Shown in pieces: positions 8,650 through 19,736 of a stretch of DNA of 64,000 bases. The position numbers and the translations under genes were made by a program. Source of the DNA: Gammaproteobacteria bacterium (GTDB taxonomy: Bacteria > Pseudomonadota > Gammaproteobacteria > Berkiellales > Berkiellaceae); assembly GCA_016191245.1 (NCBI GenBank), contig JACPOY010000013.1:62001-126000 (forward strand), given 5' to 3'. Position 1 is the first letter of the stretch. Every line of letters starts with the position of its first letter. The notes beneath the pieces are model-generated. The model searched no databases. It saw nothing but the letters and a program-made list of their open reading frames with translations, and was not told the origin of the DNA.

Positions 8650-9525
8650 TTACTTACCAGCTAATACGGCTTGTACACCCTTACCAATATCGGCAGGTGA
8701 TTTCACCGTTTTTACTCCGGCTTTTTCAAGAGCAGCAAATTTTTCATCCGCTGTTCCTTTACCACCAGAAATAATTGCTCCAGCATGTCCCATGCGCTTG
8801 CCTTTAGGTGCAGTCACACCAGCAATGTAAGAAACTACGGGCTTGGTTACATGATCGTGAATAAATTGTGCAGCTTCTTCTTCAGCCGTTCCACCAATTT
8901 CACCCACCATGACAATTACTTCAGTTTGTGCATCTTGTTCAAATAGAGCAAGCGCATCAATAAAGTTGGTACCAGGAATAGGATCACCACCAATACCAAT
9001 ACAAGTACTTTGGCCAAACCCTAATTCCGTTGTTTGTTTCACTGCTTCATAGGTTAATGTTCCAGATCGTGAAACAATCCCTACTTTACCAGGAAGATGA
9101 ATGTCCCCCGGCATAATGCCTATTTTGCATTGTCCTGGCGTAATGATGCCTGGACAGTTGGGGCCAATTAAACGTGATCCTGTCCCATTCAAATAGGCCA
9201 TCACTTCCAACATATCAAGGGCTGGGATCCCTTCGGTGATACAAACAATGAGTTCTATTCCAGCATCGCAGGCTTCGATAATAGAATCTTTACAAAATGC
9301 AGCCGGCACATAAATCACACTTGCGGTTGCTCCGGTCTGTTTGACTGCTTGATGTACGGTATCAAAAACAGGCAAACCTAAATGTTTTTGTCCGCCTTTA
9401 CCTGGCGTCACACCACCAACCATCTTCGTGCCATAGGCAATAGCTTGTTCAGAATGAAAAGTGCCTTGTCTGCCGGTAAATCCCTGACAGATAACTTTAG
9501 TATTTTTATCAACTAATACGCTCAT
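8650..9525 (-). CDS. sucD: Succinyl-CoA synthetase, alpha subunit
   Basis: Forms succinate and NTP from succinyl-CoA with SucC. It has an N-terminal CoA-binding Rossmann domain ([19 protein letters not shown]) and the phosphohistidine segment [17 protein letters not shown]. Length 291 is normal. It starts 3 bp after the sucC stop, at the end of the sucABCD operon. Confidence 0.97.
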   Translation of the reverse strand: MSVLVDKNTKVICQGFTGRQGTFHSEQAIAYGTKMVGGVTPGKGGQKHLGLPVFDTVHQAVKQTGATASVIYVPAAFCKDSIIEACDAGIELIVCITEGIPALDMLEVMAYLNGTGSRLIGPNCPGIITPGQCKIGIMPGDIHLPGKVGIVSRSGTLTYEAVKQTTELGFGQSTCIGIGGDPIPGTNFIDALALFEQDAQTEVIVMVGEIGGTAEEEAAQFIHDHVTKPVVSYIAGVTAPKGKRMGHAGAIISGGKGTADEKFAALEKAGVKTVKSPADIGKGVQAVLAGK

Positions 9526-9528
9526 GAT

Positions 9529-10692
9529 TTACCCTTTCACTTCATTGACGATGCGCTTGGCTGCATCTGTTAAATCGTTGGCTGCAATAATATTGAGGCC
9601 ACTCTTTTGCAAGATAACGCTTGCTTCTTTTGCATGATTGCCTTCTAAGCGCACCACCACTGGCACTGTGATACCAACTTCACTGACTGCGCCAATAATA
9701 CCTTCAGCAATAAGATCACAACGCACAATACCACCAAAGATATTGACGAGTACGCCCTTGACTTGCTTATCTGAAAGAATAATTTTAAATGCTTCAGAAA
9801 CACGTTCTTTGGTTGCGCCACCACCGACATCTAAAAAGTTAGCGGGTTCTCCGCCTTGGAGTTTAATCAAATCCATTGTCGCCATGGCAAGTCCTGCGCC
9901 ATTGACCATACAACCAATATTACCATCTAAGGCTATGTAACTTAATTCCCATTCTCTGGCACGAATTTCACGCGTATCTTCTTGAGTGGTATCTCGCATA
10001 TCATGCAGTTTGGGCTGACGATATAGAGCATTATCATCTATGTTGATTTTGCCATCTAAGCATAATAAGTTGCCTTGATCCGTAATCACTAATGGATTAA
10101 CTTCAATTAAACTTAAATCACGCTCAACAAACATCTTACCAAGACCTGTCAATATTGTTGTCAATTGCTTTATCTGATCTAAATTTAATCCTAAAGCAAA
10201 ACCTACATCACGACATTGATAAGGCATCACACCTAATAAAGGATCAACTATCAATTTAATAATTTTTTCTGGAGTTTCACTGGCGACTTTCTCAATATCA
10301 ACACCGCCTTCAGTAGAAGCCATAATCACAACGCGTTGCGAAGATCTATCCAATACAGCACCCACATAGAGTTCTTTCTTGATAGAGCTGACTTCTTCGA
10401 TCAAAATTTCATTAATAGGTTGTCCATGTGAATCTGTTTGATATGTCACTAATCGAGAATGCAACATGCTTCTTGTTGCATTTTCCAATTCATCTCGATT
10501 GGAGACAATTTTTACACCACCGGCTTTACCACGACCGCCTGCATGCACTTGTGCTTTTACCACAAATTTATTGCCGTCGAGTTTATTCATTGCATTGATT
10601 GCTTCATCCACTGAGCGCGCTACAATGTTTTTAGGAACTGGTAGTCCATAATCGGCAAAAATTCTTTTTGCCTGATATTCATGTAAATTCAT
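9529..10692 (-). CDS. sucC: Succinyl-CoA synthetase, beta subunit
   Basis: Nucleotide-binding partner of SucD. It begins [20 protein letters not shown] and has an ATP-grasp domain with [17 protein letters not shown]. The C-terminal [14 protein letters not shown] contributes to the power helix. Length 387 is normal. A 9-bp gap separates it from sucB and 3 bp from sucD. Confidence 0.97.
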   Translation of the reverse strand: MNLHEYQAKRIFADYGLPVPKNIVARSVDEAINAMNKLDGNKFVVKAQVHAGGRGKAGGVKIVSNRDELENATRSMLHSRLVTYQTDSHGQPINEILIEEVSSIKKELYVGAVLDRSSQRVVIMASTEGGVDIEKVASETPEKIIKLIVDPLLGVMPYQCRDVGFALGLNLDQIKQLTTILTGLGKMFVERDLSLIEVNPLVITDQGNLLCLDGKINIDDNALYRQPKLHDMRDTTQEDTREIRAREWELSYIALDGNIGCMVNGAGLAMATMDLIKLQGGEPANFLDVGGGATKERVSEAFKIILSDKQVKGVLVNIFGGIVRCDLIAEGIIGAVSEVGITVPVVVRLEGNHAKEASVILQKSGLNIIAANDLTDAAKRIVNEVKG

Positions 10693-10701
10693 TAAAACCT
10701 C

Positions 10702-11922
10702 TTATATATCTAATAATAATCGAGAAGGATCTTCTAATAATTCCTTAATGGTGACTAAAAATCGTACAGATTCAGCGCCATCGATAATACGATGGTCATA
10801 TGAAAATGCCACGTACATCATAGGCCTTATTACAATTTGACCATTCTCCACAACAGGTCTTTGCTCAATTTTGTGCATACCCAAAATACCTGACTGTGGG
10901 GGATTTAAAATCGGTGTTGATAAAAGTGAACCGAAAACACCACCATTTGAAATGGTAAATGTGCCGCCAGTAATTTCTTCTATCGATAACGTGCCTTCTT
11001 TGGCTTTAATCCCTAATTCATTAATTGATTTTTCAATTTGCGCCATGCTCAGTTTTTCTGCATCCCTGATAACAGGAACCACTAATCCACGTGGTGAAGA
11101 AACCGCAATCGCAATATCAAAAAAACCATGGTAAACAATATCTTTGCCATCAATAGAAGCATTGACCGCCGGATATCGCTTTAAACTTTCAATTGTTGCT
11201 TTGGTAAAAAAGGACATAAAGCCTAATTTCACACCATGCACTTTTTCAAATTGATCTTTATATTTATTTCGCAAATCCATCACGGGTTGCATGTTGATTT
11301 CATTGAATGTGGTCAAAATGGCGGCATTTTGTTGTGCGCTCAATAGTCTTTCTGCGATACGAGCTCGAAGACGAGTCATAGGAACTCGTTTTTCAATTCT
11401 ATCACCTGCAACTTGCATGGATGGAGCAGTTGAAGGCTTAGATTCTTTTGCTTGCGCCACATCTTGAGTTGTGACTCGCCCACCCACGCCTGTACCTTGC
11501 GCTGGAGTGATTTCTTTTTCGGCCATCATACGACGTGCCGCAGGACCTGCAAGCGGTGTCGTCGCTGCTGTCGCTGCTGTCGCTTGTGCTGCAGATTCAG
11601 CTTTAGGTTCAGTTTTAGGTTCAGTTTTAGGTTCAGTTTTTGCAGGTTCCGGTTTGGTTGGTGCTTGTGTCTTTGGTGCCTCTTTCATTGGCGTAAAGAC
11701 AGCAATCACTTCTTCTGCTAAAACTGTGTCACCTGTATTTTTGATGATTTTTTCAATCATCCCTGCTTCAGGTGCAACAACTTCTAGTACAACTTTATCA
11801 GTTTCAATATCAACCAAATTTTCATCTTGTTCTACACGTTCACCTGGCTTTTTATGCCATGTTGCAATCGTAGCATCTTGAACAGACTCTGGTAAAACTG
11901 GAACTTTAATTTCAATAGCCAT
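10702..11922 (-). CDS. sucB: 2-oxoglutarate dehydrogenase E2, dihydrolipoyl succinyltransferase
   Basis: Transfers the succinyl group from SucA to CoA. It has an N-terminal lipoyl domain with the lipoylated Lys43 in [12 protein letters not shown] flexible linker rich in Ala, Pro and a KTEP repeat follows, then a peripheral-subunit binding domain ([17 protein letters not shown]), and the catalytic core with [11 protein letters not shown] carrying the active-site His. It is 22 bp from sucA and 9 bp from sucC. Confidence 0.97.
   Translation of the reverse strand: MAIEIKVPVLPESVQDATIATWHKKPGERVEQDENLVDIETDKVVLEVVAPEAGMIEKIIKNTGDTVLAEEVIAVFTPMKEAPKTQAPTKPEPAKTEPKTEPKTEPKAESAAQATAATAATTPLAGPAARRMMAEKEITPAQGTGVGGRVTTQDVAQAKESKPSTAPSMQVAGDRIEKRVPMTRLRARIAERLLSAQQNAAILTTFNEINMQPVMDLRNKYKDQFEKVHGVKLGFMSFFTKATIESLKRYPAVNASIDGKDIVYHGFFDIAIAVSSPRGLVVPVIRDAEKLSMAQIEKSINELGIKAKEGTLSIEEITGGTFTISNGGVFGSLLSTPILNPPQSGILGMHKIEQRPVVENGQIVIRPMMYVAFSYDHRIIDGAESVRFLVTIKELLEDPSRLLLDI
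11603..11638 (-). repeat. Three 12-bp tandem repeats in the sucB linker
   Basis: The unit TTAGGTTCAGTT (plus strand) repeats three times in succession and encodes the KTEP repeats between the lipoyl and subunit-binding domains. A copy-number change would keep the frame and alter only linker length. Confidence 0.8.
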
Positions 11923-11944
11923 AATTAACCCTTAAAATTAAACA

Positions 11945-14752
11945 TTATTTTAATGCTTCATTAACAAGCGCTTCTTGCTGCTCAACATGAGCTTGATGAT
12001 ACCCTACCGCAGGTGAAGCCGAAGGCTCTCTGCCTGCATAGTGCAATTGTTGCTTGTCAGTCATGCACGCGCGAATATGATGTTGTGAAGAAAACCAAAC
12101 ACCTTGGTTTTTAGGTTCTTCCTGACACCATATAATTTGTGTTGCTTTTGGATATTTTTCTAATGCAGCTTTCAACTCTGGTTCTGGGAAAGGATAAAGC
12201 TGCTCAATACGCATAATCGCGACATGATTTTTCTGCGTTTCTTGACGTTTAGCTAAAATATCGTAATACACCTTGCCGCTACATAAAATTATTTTAGTCA
12301 CTTTTTGTGCATCGAGATTTTCAACTTCAGGTATTACAACCTCAAATTTACCATCGATTAAAGAACTAACATCATTTGAGGCAGCTTTAAGACGTAATAA
12401 ACTCTTAGGTGACATCACAATGAGTGGCTTACGAATTTTTCGAAGCATTTGTCTTCGAAGCAAATGAAATATTTGCGATGCATTACTTGGCACACAAACT
12501 TGCATATTATGTTGTGCACAAAGTTGTAAATATCTTTCTAATCTTGCTGAAGAATGCTCTGGTCCTTGACCTTCATAACCATGAGGCAAGAGCATGACTA
12601 AATCGCATAATCTCCCCCATTTTTGCTCACCAGAACTGATGAATTGATCCACCACAACCTGTGCACCGTTGGCAAAGTCACCAAATTGCGCTTCCCATAT
12701 TACCAATGAAGTTGGATCGGTTGTCGCATAACCATATTCAAAACCAAGTACCGCTTCTTCAGATAATAATGAATCAATGACAGTAAAGTTTGGTTGCTTA
12801 TCAGCAATGTGGGCTAGGGGAATATAAGGTTGTCCTGATTTTTGATCATGCAATACAGCGTGACGATGAAAGAAAGTACCACGTCCACTATCTTGACCTG
12901 ACAATCTTACCGGGTAACCTTCATCTAACAAAGAAGCATATGCCATGGTTTCAGCAAAGCCCCAATCCATCGGTAATTCACCCGTTGCCATCTTTGCTCT
13001 TTCTTCGTATATTTTCGCAACACGTGGATGCAAGGTTAAACCTTGTGGCAAAGTCAAAATTTTTGCGGCAAGTGATTTTACTTTATCAGCATTAATCCCT
13101 GTTTTGACCAATTCTCGCCAATCATCTGAAAAATATTTTGACCAATCAATGACATGACTGACATGATTTTCTTTTACTAAATTTTTGGCTACACAGACAC
13201 CTTTATCCAGCAATTCTCTATTTTGTTTTACAAGTGTTTCTGGTAATTCCTTTGCAATAACATTGTCTCGCAACAATTGCTCTGCATAAATTTGTCTAAC
13301 TGTTGGATGAGATTTAATTTTGCTATACATAATAGGCTGAGTCGCTGATGGTTCATCTGCTTCGTTATGACCATGTCGACGATAACAAACCAAATCAATC
13401 ACAACATCTTTATTAAAGCGTGCACGATAATCCAGTACCATTTGAGTCACCAGCACGACTGCTTCTGGATCATCTGCATTCACATGGAAAATAGGCGCCA
13501 AAATAACTTTCGCCACATCAGTACAATATAAAGTTGAACGTGCATCATGTGGATTACTGATGGTAAATCCGACTTGGTTGTTAATCACAATATGAATGGT
13601 ACCGCCTATCCCATAGCCTCTGGTTTGAGACATGTTTAAGGTTTCCATCACAACACCCTGACCTGCAAAGGCAGCATCACCATGAATTGCAACAGATAAT
13701 ACTTTATTGTGATTTTCATCTTTTGAACGGCTTTGTCTTGCACGCACAGAGCCTGCAACAACAGGAGTCACAATTTCTAAATGTGAAGGGTTAAACGCTA
13801 AAGCAAGATGAGTATTTCCACCTGGGGTACTTACATCTGATGAGAATCCTTGATGATATTTGACGTCACCGGACTCAACTTTAGAGGAATGTCTGCCTTC
13901 AAATTCATCAAATAGTTCTCTAGGATCTTTTCCTAAAACATTCACCAATACATTTAAGCGGCCTCGATGTGCCATCCCAATGACGCACTCACGCACGCCC
14001 TGACTGCCACCACGTTGGATCAATTCATCCAACAGGGGTATTAAGGAATCACCACCTTCTAATCCAAATCGCTTTGCACCTGGAAATTTTAAACCTAAAT
14101 ATTTCTCTAAACCTTCGGCAGCAGTGAGGCGCTCCAGGATTTGTTCTTTTCGTTGAACTGAAAATTGAGGCGTAGCGCGTGAACCTTCAATCCTTTCTTG
14201 GATCCATGCTCTTTCTTCACGCGACGGAATATGCATATATTCAGTGCCAATTGAACCACAATAAGTATCATTGAGAGCTTGATAGAGTTGCCCAAGTGGC
14301 ATTTTTTTAGGACCCACAAAAGTTTCAACATCAAACTCTGTTGCCATATCTTGAACAGACAAGCCATATTCTTCTAAAGATAATTCTGAAGCATTTTCAT
14401 CTAGTATCTCACGCATACGTAATGGATCTATTTGCGCGTGTAAATGACCTTGTAGACGATAAGCATTAATTAAGCGTAATACCTGCATCTGTTTAATTTC
14501 ATGTTCAGCATTGTCCCTGGATGCGGGGGCTTTTCCACTTGTTGAACCTTGTTTGGCTATTTGCTTAAATAGCTCTTGAATCTCACTATGAGAAACATCC
14601 CTTGCTTGACCGTTTGTGGTCGGGAGATTTGAAAAAAATTGACGCCATTCTTGGGGAACTTGATTTGGATCTTTTAAATAAAGCTCATATATACTTTCTA
14701 AATACGCAGCATTACCCCCATCGCACATAGAGGATCCCCACATTGAATTCAT
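11945..14752 (-). CDS. sucA: 2-oxoglutarate dehydrogenase E1
   Basis: Thiamine-diphosphate enzyme that decarboxylates 2-oxoglutarate in the TCA cycle. The N-terminal E2-binding segment (YLESIYELYLKDPNQVPQEW) is followed by the catalytic domains. These include GMAHRGRLNVL and HGDAAFAGQGVV for thiamine binding, and a C-terminal transketolase-like half (LPHGYEGQGPEHSSARLER). ATG 14752 has AAGG six bases upstream and gives 935 residues; GTG at 14776 would add eight residues but has no ribosome site. It follows sdhB across a 300-bp gap containing a hairpin element. Confidence 0.97.
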   Translation of the reverse strand: MNSMWGSSMCDGGNAAYLESIYELYLKDPNQVPQEWRQFFSNLPTTNGQARDVSHSEIQELFKQIAKQGSTSGKAPASRDNAEHEIKQMQVLRLINAYRLQGHLHAQIDPLRMREILDENASELSLEEYGLSVQDMATEFDVETFVGPKKMPLGQLYQALNDTYCGSIGTEYMHIPSREERAWIQERIEGSRATPQFSVQRKEQILERLTAAEGLEKYLGLKFPGAKRFGLEGGDSLIPLLDELIQRGGSQGVRECVIGMAHRGRLNVLVNVLGKDPRELFDEFEGRHSSKVESGDVKYHQGFSSDVSTPGGNTHLALAFNPSHLEIVTPVVAGSVRARQSRSKDENHNKVLSVAIHGDAAFAGQGVVMETLNMSQTRGYGIGGTIHIVINNQVGFTISNPHDARSTLYCTDVAKVILAPIFHVNADDPEAVVLVTQMVLDYRARFNKDVVIDLVCYRRHGHNEADEPSATQPIMYSKIKSHPTVRQIYAEQLLRDNVIAKELPETLVKQNRELLDKGVCVAKNLVKENHVSHVIDWSKYFSDDWRELVKTGINADKVKSLAAKILTLPQGLTLHPRVAKIYEERAKMATGELPMDWGFAETMAYASLLDEGYPVRLSGQDSGRGTFFHRHAVLHDQKSGQPYIPLAHIADKQPNFTVIDSLLSEEAVLGFEYGYATTDPTSLVIWEAQFGDFANGAQVVVDQFISSGEQKWGRLCDLVMLLPHGYEGQGPEHSSARLERYLQLCAQHNMQVCVPSNASQIFHLLRRQMLRKIRKPLIVMSPKSLLRLKAASNDVSSLIDGKFEVVIPEVENLDAQKVTKIILCSGKVYYDILAKRQETQKNHVAIMRIEQLYPFPEPELKAALEKYPKATQIIWCQEEPKNQGVWFSSQHHIRACMTDKQQLHYAGREPSASPAVGYHQAHVEQQEALVNEALK

Positions 14753-14933
14753 TATGCCTTCTTGCATGGTACGCACCCTAACAATAAATGGGGACTTGGA
14801 TCTCTTAGTAACTCAAACAACTTCAAGCGTCCCCGTTACTATTTCTTAAAAAGTAAATTATACAACATTCAGACTAAACTTGAATGCGTAGATTTAGAAT
14901 TCTTACCATGGAATTAATCAGAAAAGAGGATCT

Positions 14934-15031
14934 TTCCCTTCTCCCCTTGCGGGAGAAGGTTAGGATGAGGGGAAATTTAAATCTTAAAGGATTTTTTACC
15001 CCTCACCCTCTCCCGCAAGGGGAGAGGGGAC
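14934..15031. repeat. Paired-hairpin intergenic element between sdhB and sucA
   Basis: Two inverted hairpins (left CTCCCCTTGCGGGAG; right CTCTCCCGCAAGGGGAGAG) flank an AT-rich core, and the outer flanks (GGATGAGGGG and CCCCTCACCC) also pair. The same build recurs at 21365-21502. It looks like a REP/BIME- or MITE-type element; whether it shapes sdh-suc mRNA processing is inference. Confidence 0.8.
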
Positions 15032-15052
15032 AAGATAAAAGAAAATCGCTAC

Positions 15053-15754
15053 CTAAACATCATCTTCCAACATCTTAGTCCGAATTGTCGCAATCGCTTG
15101 GGTCGGATTGAGACCTTTTGGACAAACATCAGCACAATTCATGATGCTTCTACACCTAAATACACTATAAGCATCATCTAATTGTGCCAATCTTTCTCTG
15201 GTTTGAGTATCACGACTATCAACGATAAATCGGCATGCTTGAAGCAATGCAGCCGGCCCTAAAAATTTATCTGGATTCCACCAATAGGATGGGCAAGAAC
15301 TTGTACAACATCCACACATGATGCATTCATACAAGCCATCTAACTTCGCTCTTTGCTCAGGAGACTGCAGTCTTTCTTTGCTTGGAGGAGGCGATTCATT
15401 TTGTAGATAAGGTTCAGCTTTCTCATATTGAGCGTAAAATTGAGTCATGTCGACAATTAAGTCACGAATAACAGGCATCCCTGGGAAAGGTTTTAAAACA
15501 ATAGGTTCCGATAAAGATCGAATCGGCGTAATACAAGCCAATCCATTCTTGCCATTAATGTTCATCCCGTCAGAACCACAAACACCCTCACCACACGAAC
15601 GACGAAAAGCTAAGGTTTCATCTTGTTCACCTTTAATGATCAATAGAGCATCAAGCACCATGATAGCCCCGGTCTTTTCAAGATCAATTTCATAATCTTG
15701 CATCCGTGGCTTTTGATCATTTTCAGGATCGTATCGATAAATTGAAAATCGCAT
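15053..15754 (-). CDS. sdhB: Succinate dehydrogenase iron-sulfur subunit
   Basis: Carries electrons from SdhA to quinone in complex II. An N-terminal ferredoxin-type domain has cysteines in RRSCGEGVCGSDGMNINGKN and the following GLAC. The C-terminal domain has CIMCGCCTSSCP and CRSIMNCADVCP for the 4Fe-4S and 3Fe-4S clusters. About 233 residues; GTG at 15757 or ATG at 15754 are both near AGGA. It is 11 bp from sdhA. Confidence 0.97.
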   Translation of the reverse strand: MRFSIYRYDPENDQKPRMQDYEIDLEKTGAIMVLDALLIIKGEQDETLAFRRSCGEGVCGSDGMNINGKNGLACITPIRSLSEPIVLKPFPGMPVIRDLIVDMTQFYAQYEKAEPYLQNESPPPSKERLQSPEQRAKLDGLYECIMCGCCTSSCPSYWWNPDKFLGPAALLQACRFIVDSRDTQTRERLAQLDDAYSVFRCRSIMNCADVCPKGLNPTQAIATIRTKMLEDDV

Positions 15755-15768
15755 CACTATTTTCCTAG

Positions 15769-17532
15769 TTAGTAAACCCTATCTTTGAGCTCAAAAGGTG
15801 CAATTGTCAGAGGCTGCATATTAACTGCTCGTGAACCCATGCTGCCATCGGCAAAATAAATGGAATGCTTTAACCAGTTCTTATCATCTCGCTTTGGAAA
15901 ATCTTCTCTTGCATGTGCGCCACGGCTTTCTTTTCTTGCTAAAGCTGAAACTGCCGACGCAAGTGCAACTTGCATTAAATTATCCAGCTCAAGAGCTTCA
16001 ATGCGTGCGGTATTAAATACCTTGCTCTTATCTGACAGACTAGCATGTTGTAAACGCTCATAAAGCGCTTTCAATTTTTCAACACCTTCAACCATCACTT
16101 TTTCTGTTCTAAACACACTAAAATCATTCTGCATGATTTTTTTCAATTCATGACGTATGACACTTACTTTTTCACCACCAGAAGATTGATCCCAGCGCGT
16201 GAGTCTGCTCATGGCTCGTTCAATATCATCTTGCTTTAGTAAACCAAATCCCATGCCATTATTTAAACTTTCATTAACATGGATCCCGGCAGCACGGCCA
16301 AATACCACTAAATCAAGTAATGAATTACCACCAAGTCGATTCGCACCATGGACGGAAACACATGCACATTCACCGACAGCATATAAACCTTCAACAATAG
16401 ATTGCTGACCGTCTGATTTCACTTGAACGACTTGTCCATGTACATTGGTGGGGATCCCTCCCATCATGTAATGACATGTAGGAACAACAGGAATTGGATC
16501 TTTGATGGGATCAACATTCGCAAAAGTCATCGATAGTTCGCGAATACCAGGCAAACGCGACATAATCACATCTGCACCTAAATGATCCAATTTTAATAAA
16601 ACATAATCTCCACGTGGGCCACATCCTCTGCCTTCACGTATTTCAATTGCCATTGAACGAGAAACCACATCTCTGGAAGCTAAATCTTTGGCATGTGGAG
16701 CATAACGTTCCATAAAACGTTCACCGCTCTTATTGACCAAATAGCCGCCTTCACCGCGACATCCTTCAGTCACTAAAACACCGGCTCCAGCAATCCCAGT
16801 TGGATGAAATTGCCACATTTCCATATCTTGTACAGCAAAACCTGCACGAAGAACCATGCCTATGCCATCACCCGTATTAATCAATGCGTTAGTTGTGGAA
16901 TGAAAAATTTGCCCAGCTCCACCGGTTGCTAGAATAACCGCATGCGCTGCCATAAAAAGTGTATCGCCATTTTCAATATTTAAAACGATCACACCCGCAA
17001 TTGATCCATCCTCAGCTTTTACCAAATCAATGGCATACCATTCGCTGAAAACAGAAACATTCGCTTCTAAATTTTTTTGATAAAGAGTATGTAATAAAGC
17101 ATGACCTGTTCTATCGGCTGCAGCAGCTGTTCGTGATGCTTGCTCCCCGCCAAAATTACGCGATTGACCACCAAAAGGTCTTTGGTAAATTTTCCCATTA
17201 TCAAATCGGGAGAATGGCAGCCCCATGTGTTCAAGTTCATATATTACTTCAGGTCCCACTTGACACATATATTCAATGCAATCTTGATCGCCTAAATAAT
17301 CAGAACCTTTGACAGTATCAAACATATGCCACTGCCAATTATCTTCATGTTTATTGCCTAATGAGACGGTGATCCCACCTTGTGCAGAAACAGTATGAGA
17401 ACGAGTTGGAAATACTTTAGAGACTAAAGCAACTTTTTTTCCCGTTTTAGCAAGTTCAAGTGATGCTCGCATGCCAGCACCGCCTGCCCCAATAATAACT
17501 GCGTCAAATGTACGCTGCGCAGGAATAGCCAT
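15769..17532 (-). CDS. sdhA: Succinate dehydrogenase flavoprotein subunit
   Basis: Oxidises succinate to fumarate with covalently bound FAD. It shows the N-terminal dinucleotide motif [18 protein letters not shown], the flavinylated His in [10 protein letters not shown], and the active-site stretch [20 protein letters not shown]. Length 587 is standard. It starts 3 bp after the sdhD stop. Confidence 0.97.
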   Translation of the reverse strand: MAIPAQRTFDAVIIGAGGAGMRASLELAKTGKKVALVSKVFPTRSHTVSAQGGITVSLGNKHEDNWQWHMFDTVKGSDYLGDQDCIEYMCQVGPEVIYELEHMGLPFSRFDNGKIYQRPFGGQSRNFGGEQASRTAAAADRTGHALLHTLYQKNLEANVSVFSEWYAIDLVKAEDGSIAGVIVLNIENGDTLFMAAHAVILATGGAGQIFHSTTNALINTGDGIGMVLRAGFAVQDMEMWQFHPTGIAGAGVLVTEGCRGEGGYLVNKSGERFMERYAPHAKDLASRDVVSRSMAIEIREGRGCGPRGDYVLLKLDHLGADVIMSRLPGIRELSMTFANVDPIKDPIPVVPTCHYMMGGIPTNVHGQVVQVKSDGQQSIVEGLYAVGECACVSVHGANRLGGNSLLDLVVFGRAAGIHVNESLNNGMGFGLLKQDDIERAMSRLTRWDQSSGGEKVSVIRHELKKIMQNDFSVFRTEKVMVEGVEKLKALYERLQHASLSDKSKVFNTARIEALELDNLMQVALASAVSALARKESRGAHAREDFPKRDDKNWLKHSIYFADGSMGSRAVNMQPLTIAPFELKDRVY

Positions 17533-17535
17533 TCG

Positions 17536-17868
17536 CTAATTACCCCACAAAATAAAAATGCCCCAAACCACGTACACAAAAAGCGTTATGATGATGACTG
17601 CTTGCAACAAATATCTTAGTAAGAGTGGTTTTACATAGTCGGTTAAGACTGTCCACAAACCTATCCAAGCGTGAAAAGCAATACAAATTAACGCAAAGAG
17701 TGTACTTAATTGCATCACTCGACCAGAAAACAAATGAAGCAAAGCTTCATAACTGACAGGAGTCTGCCGAACAAAAAAGAAAAGAAGAAATAAAGTATAT
17801 GCAGCAAGAAAAATAGCAGTAAAACGTTGCATTAACCAATCACGTGAACCACTTCCTAACATGCTCAT
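17536..17868 (-). CDS. sdhD: Succinate dehydrogenase membrane anchor SdhD
   Basis: Membrane anchor contributing to haem b and quinone binding. It has three transmembrane helices; the His in AFHAWIGLWTVLTDY fits a haem ligand. I place the start at ATG 17868, which overlaps the sdhC stop (ATGA), giving 110 residues. A longer in-frame reading from 17940 would run inside sdhC. Confidence 0.93.
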   Translation of the reverse strand: MSMLGSGSRDWLMQRFTAIFLAAYTLFLLFFFVRQTPVSYEALLHLFSGRVMQLSTLFALICIAFHAWIGLWTVLTDYVKPLLLRYLLQAVIIITLFVYVVWGIFILWGN

Positions 17869-18245
17869 TGCATCCCCCAGAACCAAAACGAAAGAAGGAC
17901 GACTAACACGGAAAGAACAAGAACAATTCTTGCACCCCATCTACCAGCACACAATGAATCGCCAATATGAAGATCCATTAATAGATGTCTCATCCCTGCG
18001 AATAAGTGAAAAACAATGCCAGCAAACAAAGACCAGACAAAAAAACGACATAATGGGGTTTCCCATATATCCTTTACTTGCGCTAAACCCTCAGGTGAAG
18101 CAAGCGAACGTTGCAGAGAACTTAATAACAAAGGAATTAGTAAGAAAACTAAAATTCCAGATAAACGATGCATAATAGAAACAAAAGCTGTAATTGGTAA
18201 TCGAATACTTAAGGGATTCACATTTATGGGTCGACTTTTGTTCAA
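17865..18245 (-). CDS. sdhC: Succinate dehydrogenase cytochrome b556 subunit SdhC
   Basis: Membrane anchor with three helices. It has the family start NKSRPINVNPLSIRLPITAF, the quinone-site SIMHRLSG, and the haem-ligand His in HLFAGMRHLLMDLH. I use TTG 18245 (126 residues): GAGG lies eight bases upstream, the next residues match the usual SdhC opening, and the promoter -10 box at 18281-18286 rules out a start at 18278. Confidence 0.93.
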   Translation of the reverse strand: MNKSRPINVNPLSIRLPITAFVSIMHRLSGILVFLLIPLLLSSLQRSLASPEGLAQVKDIWETPLCRFFVWSLFAGIVFHLFAGMRHLLMDLHIGDSLCAGRWGARIVLVLSVLVVLLSFWFWGMQ

Positions 18246-18280
18246 TTGAGGTCCCTCATCTTGATTCTTTGCAAGCAACT

Positions 18281-18309
18281 ATTATAGTCACGTTACGCAA
18301 AATTTTACA
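18281..18309 (-). promoter_or_regulatory. Candidate promoter of sdhCDAB-sucABCD
   Basis: On the minus strand a perfect TATAAT (18286-18281) lies 17 bases after a weak TGTAAA (18309-18304). Transcription would begin near 18275, about 30 bases before the TTG start of sdhC. It diverges from the gltA promoter. Confidence 0.55.
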
Positions 18310-18359
18310 TCATGAGAAAAGGGATCCCTATACAGCTTAGATAAATTTCTAGCTCATAT

Positions 18360-18388
18360 TTAATACAGTTCGCCAAAACGTTTATACT
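18360..18388 (+). promoter_or_regulatory. Candidate gltA promoter
   Basis: TTAATA (18360-18365) and TATACT (18383-18388), 17 bases apart, lie about 50 bases before gltA. A second TATACT at 18390 is an alternative -10 without a good -35. Confidence 0.4.
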
Positions 18389-18440
18389 CTATACTATTTA
18401 GCTATAACTTTATTATTAAGATTCTAACTAAGGAGCCGCC

Positions 18441-19733
18441 ATGGTTAACGAGGTTGCCAAACTTACTTTGCCTGGCAAAGAAACTTTAGAACTTCCCATC
18501 ATCAAAGGGACTCTAGGTCCAGATGTTATCGACATTGGAATGCTCTCAAAAGCGGAGATGTTTACTTTTGATCCTGGCTTTCGTTCCACTGCTTCTTGTG
18601 AATCTAAAATTACATTTATCGATGGAAATAAAGGACTACTTTTGCATCGTGGCTATCCAATTGAACAACTGGCAGAACATTCCGATTTCTTAGAAGTATG
18701 CTATTTGCTTTTGTTTGGGGAACTCCCTAATACCGTGCAAAAAGTAGAATTTGAGAAAAAGGTCAAAAACCACACCTTGATCCATGAACAATTAATTAGA
18801 TTCTATAGTGGCTTCAGAAGAGATGCCCATCCAATGGCTATTATGTGTGGTGTTGTAGGAGCCCTCTCTGCTTTCTACCATGATTCTTTAGATATCCATA
18901 ACGAAGAACATCGCGAAATGGCCTCTTTTCGATTGATTGCAAAAATGCCAACGCTTGCGGCAATGTCTTACAAATATTCCGTGGGGCAGCCATTTGTTTC
19001 ACCACTCAATAGAATGAGTTATGCCGAGAATTTTCTTCACATGATGTTTTCAGTGCCAAGTGAAGAAATGATTCCCAATCCCATTTTGGTCAAAGCTATG
19101 GATAGGATTTTTATTTTACATGCTGATCATGAACAAAATGCATCCACGTCTACAGTAAGACTTGCCGGCTCTTCTGGCGCTAATCCTTTTGCTTGTATCG
19201 CAGCTGGTATTGCAGCCCTGTGGGGACCTGCCCATGGCGGTGCTAACGAGGCTGTATTAGCGATGCTTCAAGAAATTGGTGATGTTTCAAATATTCCAAA
19301 ATTTATAGAAAAAGCCAAAGATAAAAATGATCCATTCAGGTTAATGGGATTTGGCCATCGGGTTTACAAGAACTTTGATCCTCGCGCTACCGTAATGCGC
19401 AAAAGCTGTTACGAAGTGTTAGATGAATTAGGCCTACATGATGATCCTTTGTTTGCTATTGCTTTAAAGCTAGAAGAAATTGCATTAAAAGATCCTTATT
19501 TCATCGAAAAGAAACTCTATCCTAATGTTGATTTTTACTCAGGCATTATTTTGCGTGCTATTGGTATTCCTACTAACATGTTTACTGTTATCTTTGCTAT
19601 GGCACGTACCGTTGGTTGGATTGCACATTGGAATGAAATGATAAGCTCCCCAGATTTAAGTATTAATCGGCCTCGCCAGCTATATACTGGATCAACAATG
19701 CGCGATTTTACGCCAATGGATAAGAGAAAATAA
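18441..19733 (+). CDS. gltA: Citrate synthase
   Basis: Condenses oxaloacetate and acetyl-CoA. It is a type II, hexameric-class enzyme: 430 residues, with the active-site His in [10 protein letters not shown], the conserved [10 protein letters not shown], and [14 protein letters not shown] followed by an Asp in the C-terminal domain. AGGAG five bases before the ATG supports the start. It diverges from sdhC across 195 bp, as in Coxiella and Legionella-like genomes, which places entry and middle steps of the TCA cycle under shared control. Confidence 0.97.
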   Translation: MVNEVAKLTLPGKETLELPIIKGTLGPDVIDIGMLSKAEMFTFDPGFRSTASCESKITFIDGNKGLLLHRGYPIEQLAEHSDFLEVCYLLLFGELPNTVQKVEFEKKVKNHTLIHEQLIRFYSGFRRDAHPMAIMCGVVGALSAFYHDSLDIHNEEHREMASFRLIAKMPTLAAMSYKYSVGQPFVSPLNRMSYAENFLHMMFSVPSEEMIPNPILVKAMDRIFILHADHEQNASTSTVRLAGSSGANPFACIAAGIAALWGPAHGGANEAVLAMLQEIGDVSNIPKFIEKAKDKNDPFRLMGFGHRVYKNFDPRATVMRKSCYEVLDELGLHDDPLFAIALKLEEIALKDPYFIEKKLYPNVDFYSGIILRAIGIPTNMFTVIFAMARTVGWIAHWNEMISSPDLSINRPRQLYTGSTMRDFTPMDKRK

Positions 19734-19736
19734 CGA

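Noticed and set aside
11452..11881. Cys/Arg-rich and Val/Ala-rich plus-strand ORFs
   Set aside because: Both are antisense shadows of the repetitive linker in sucB.
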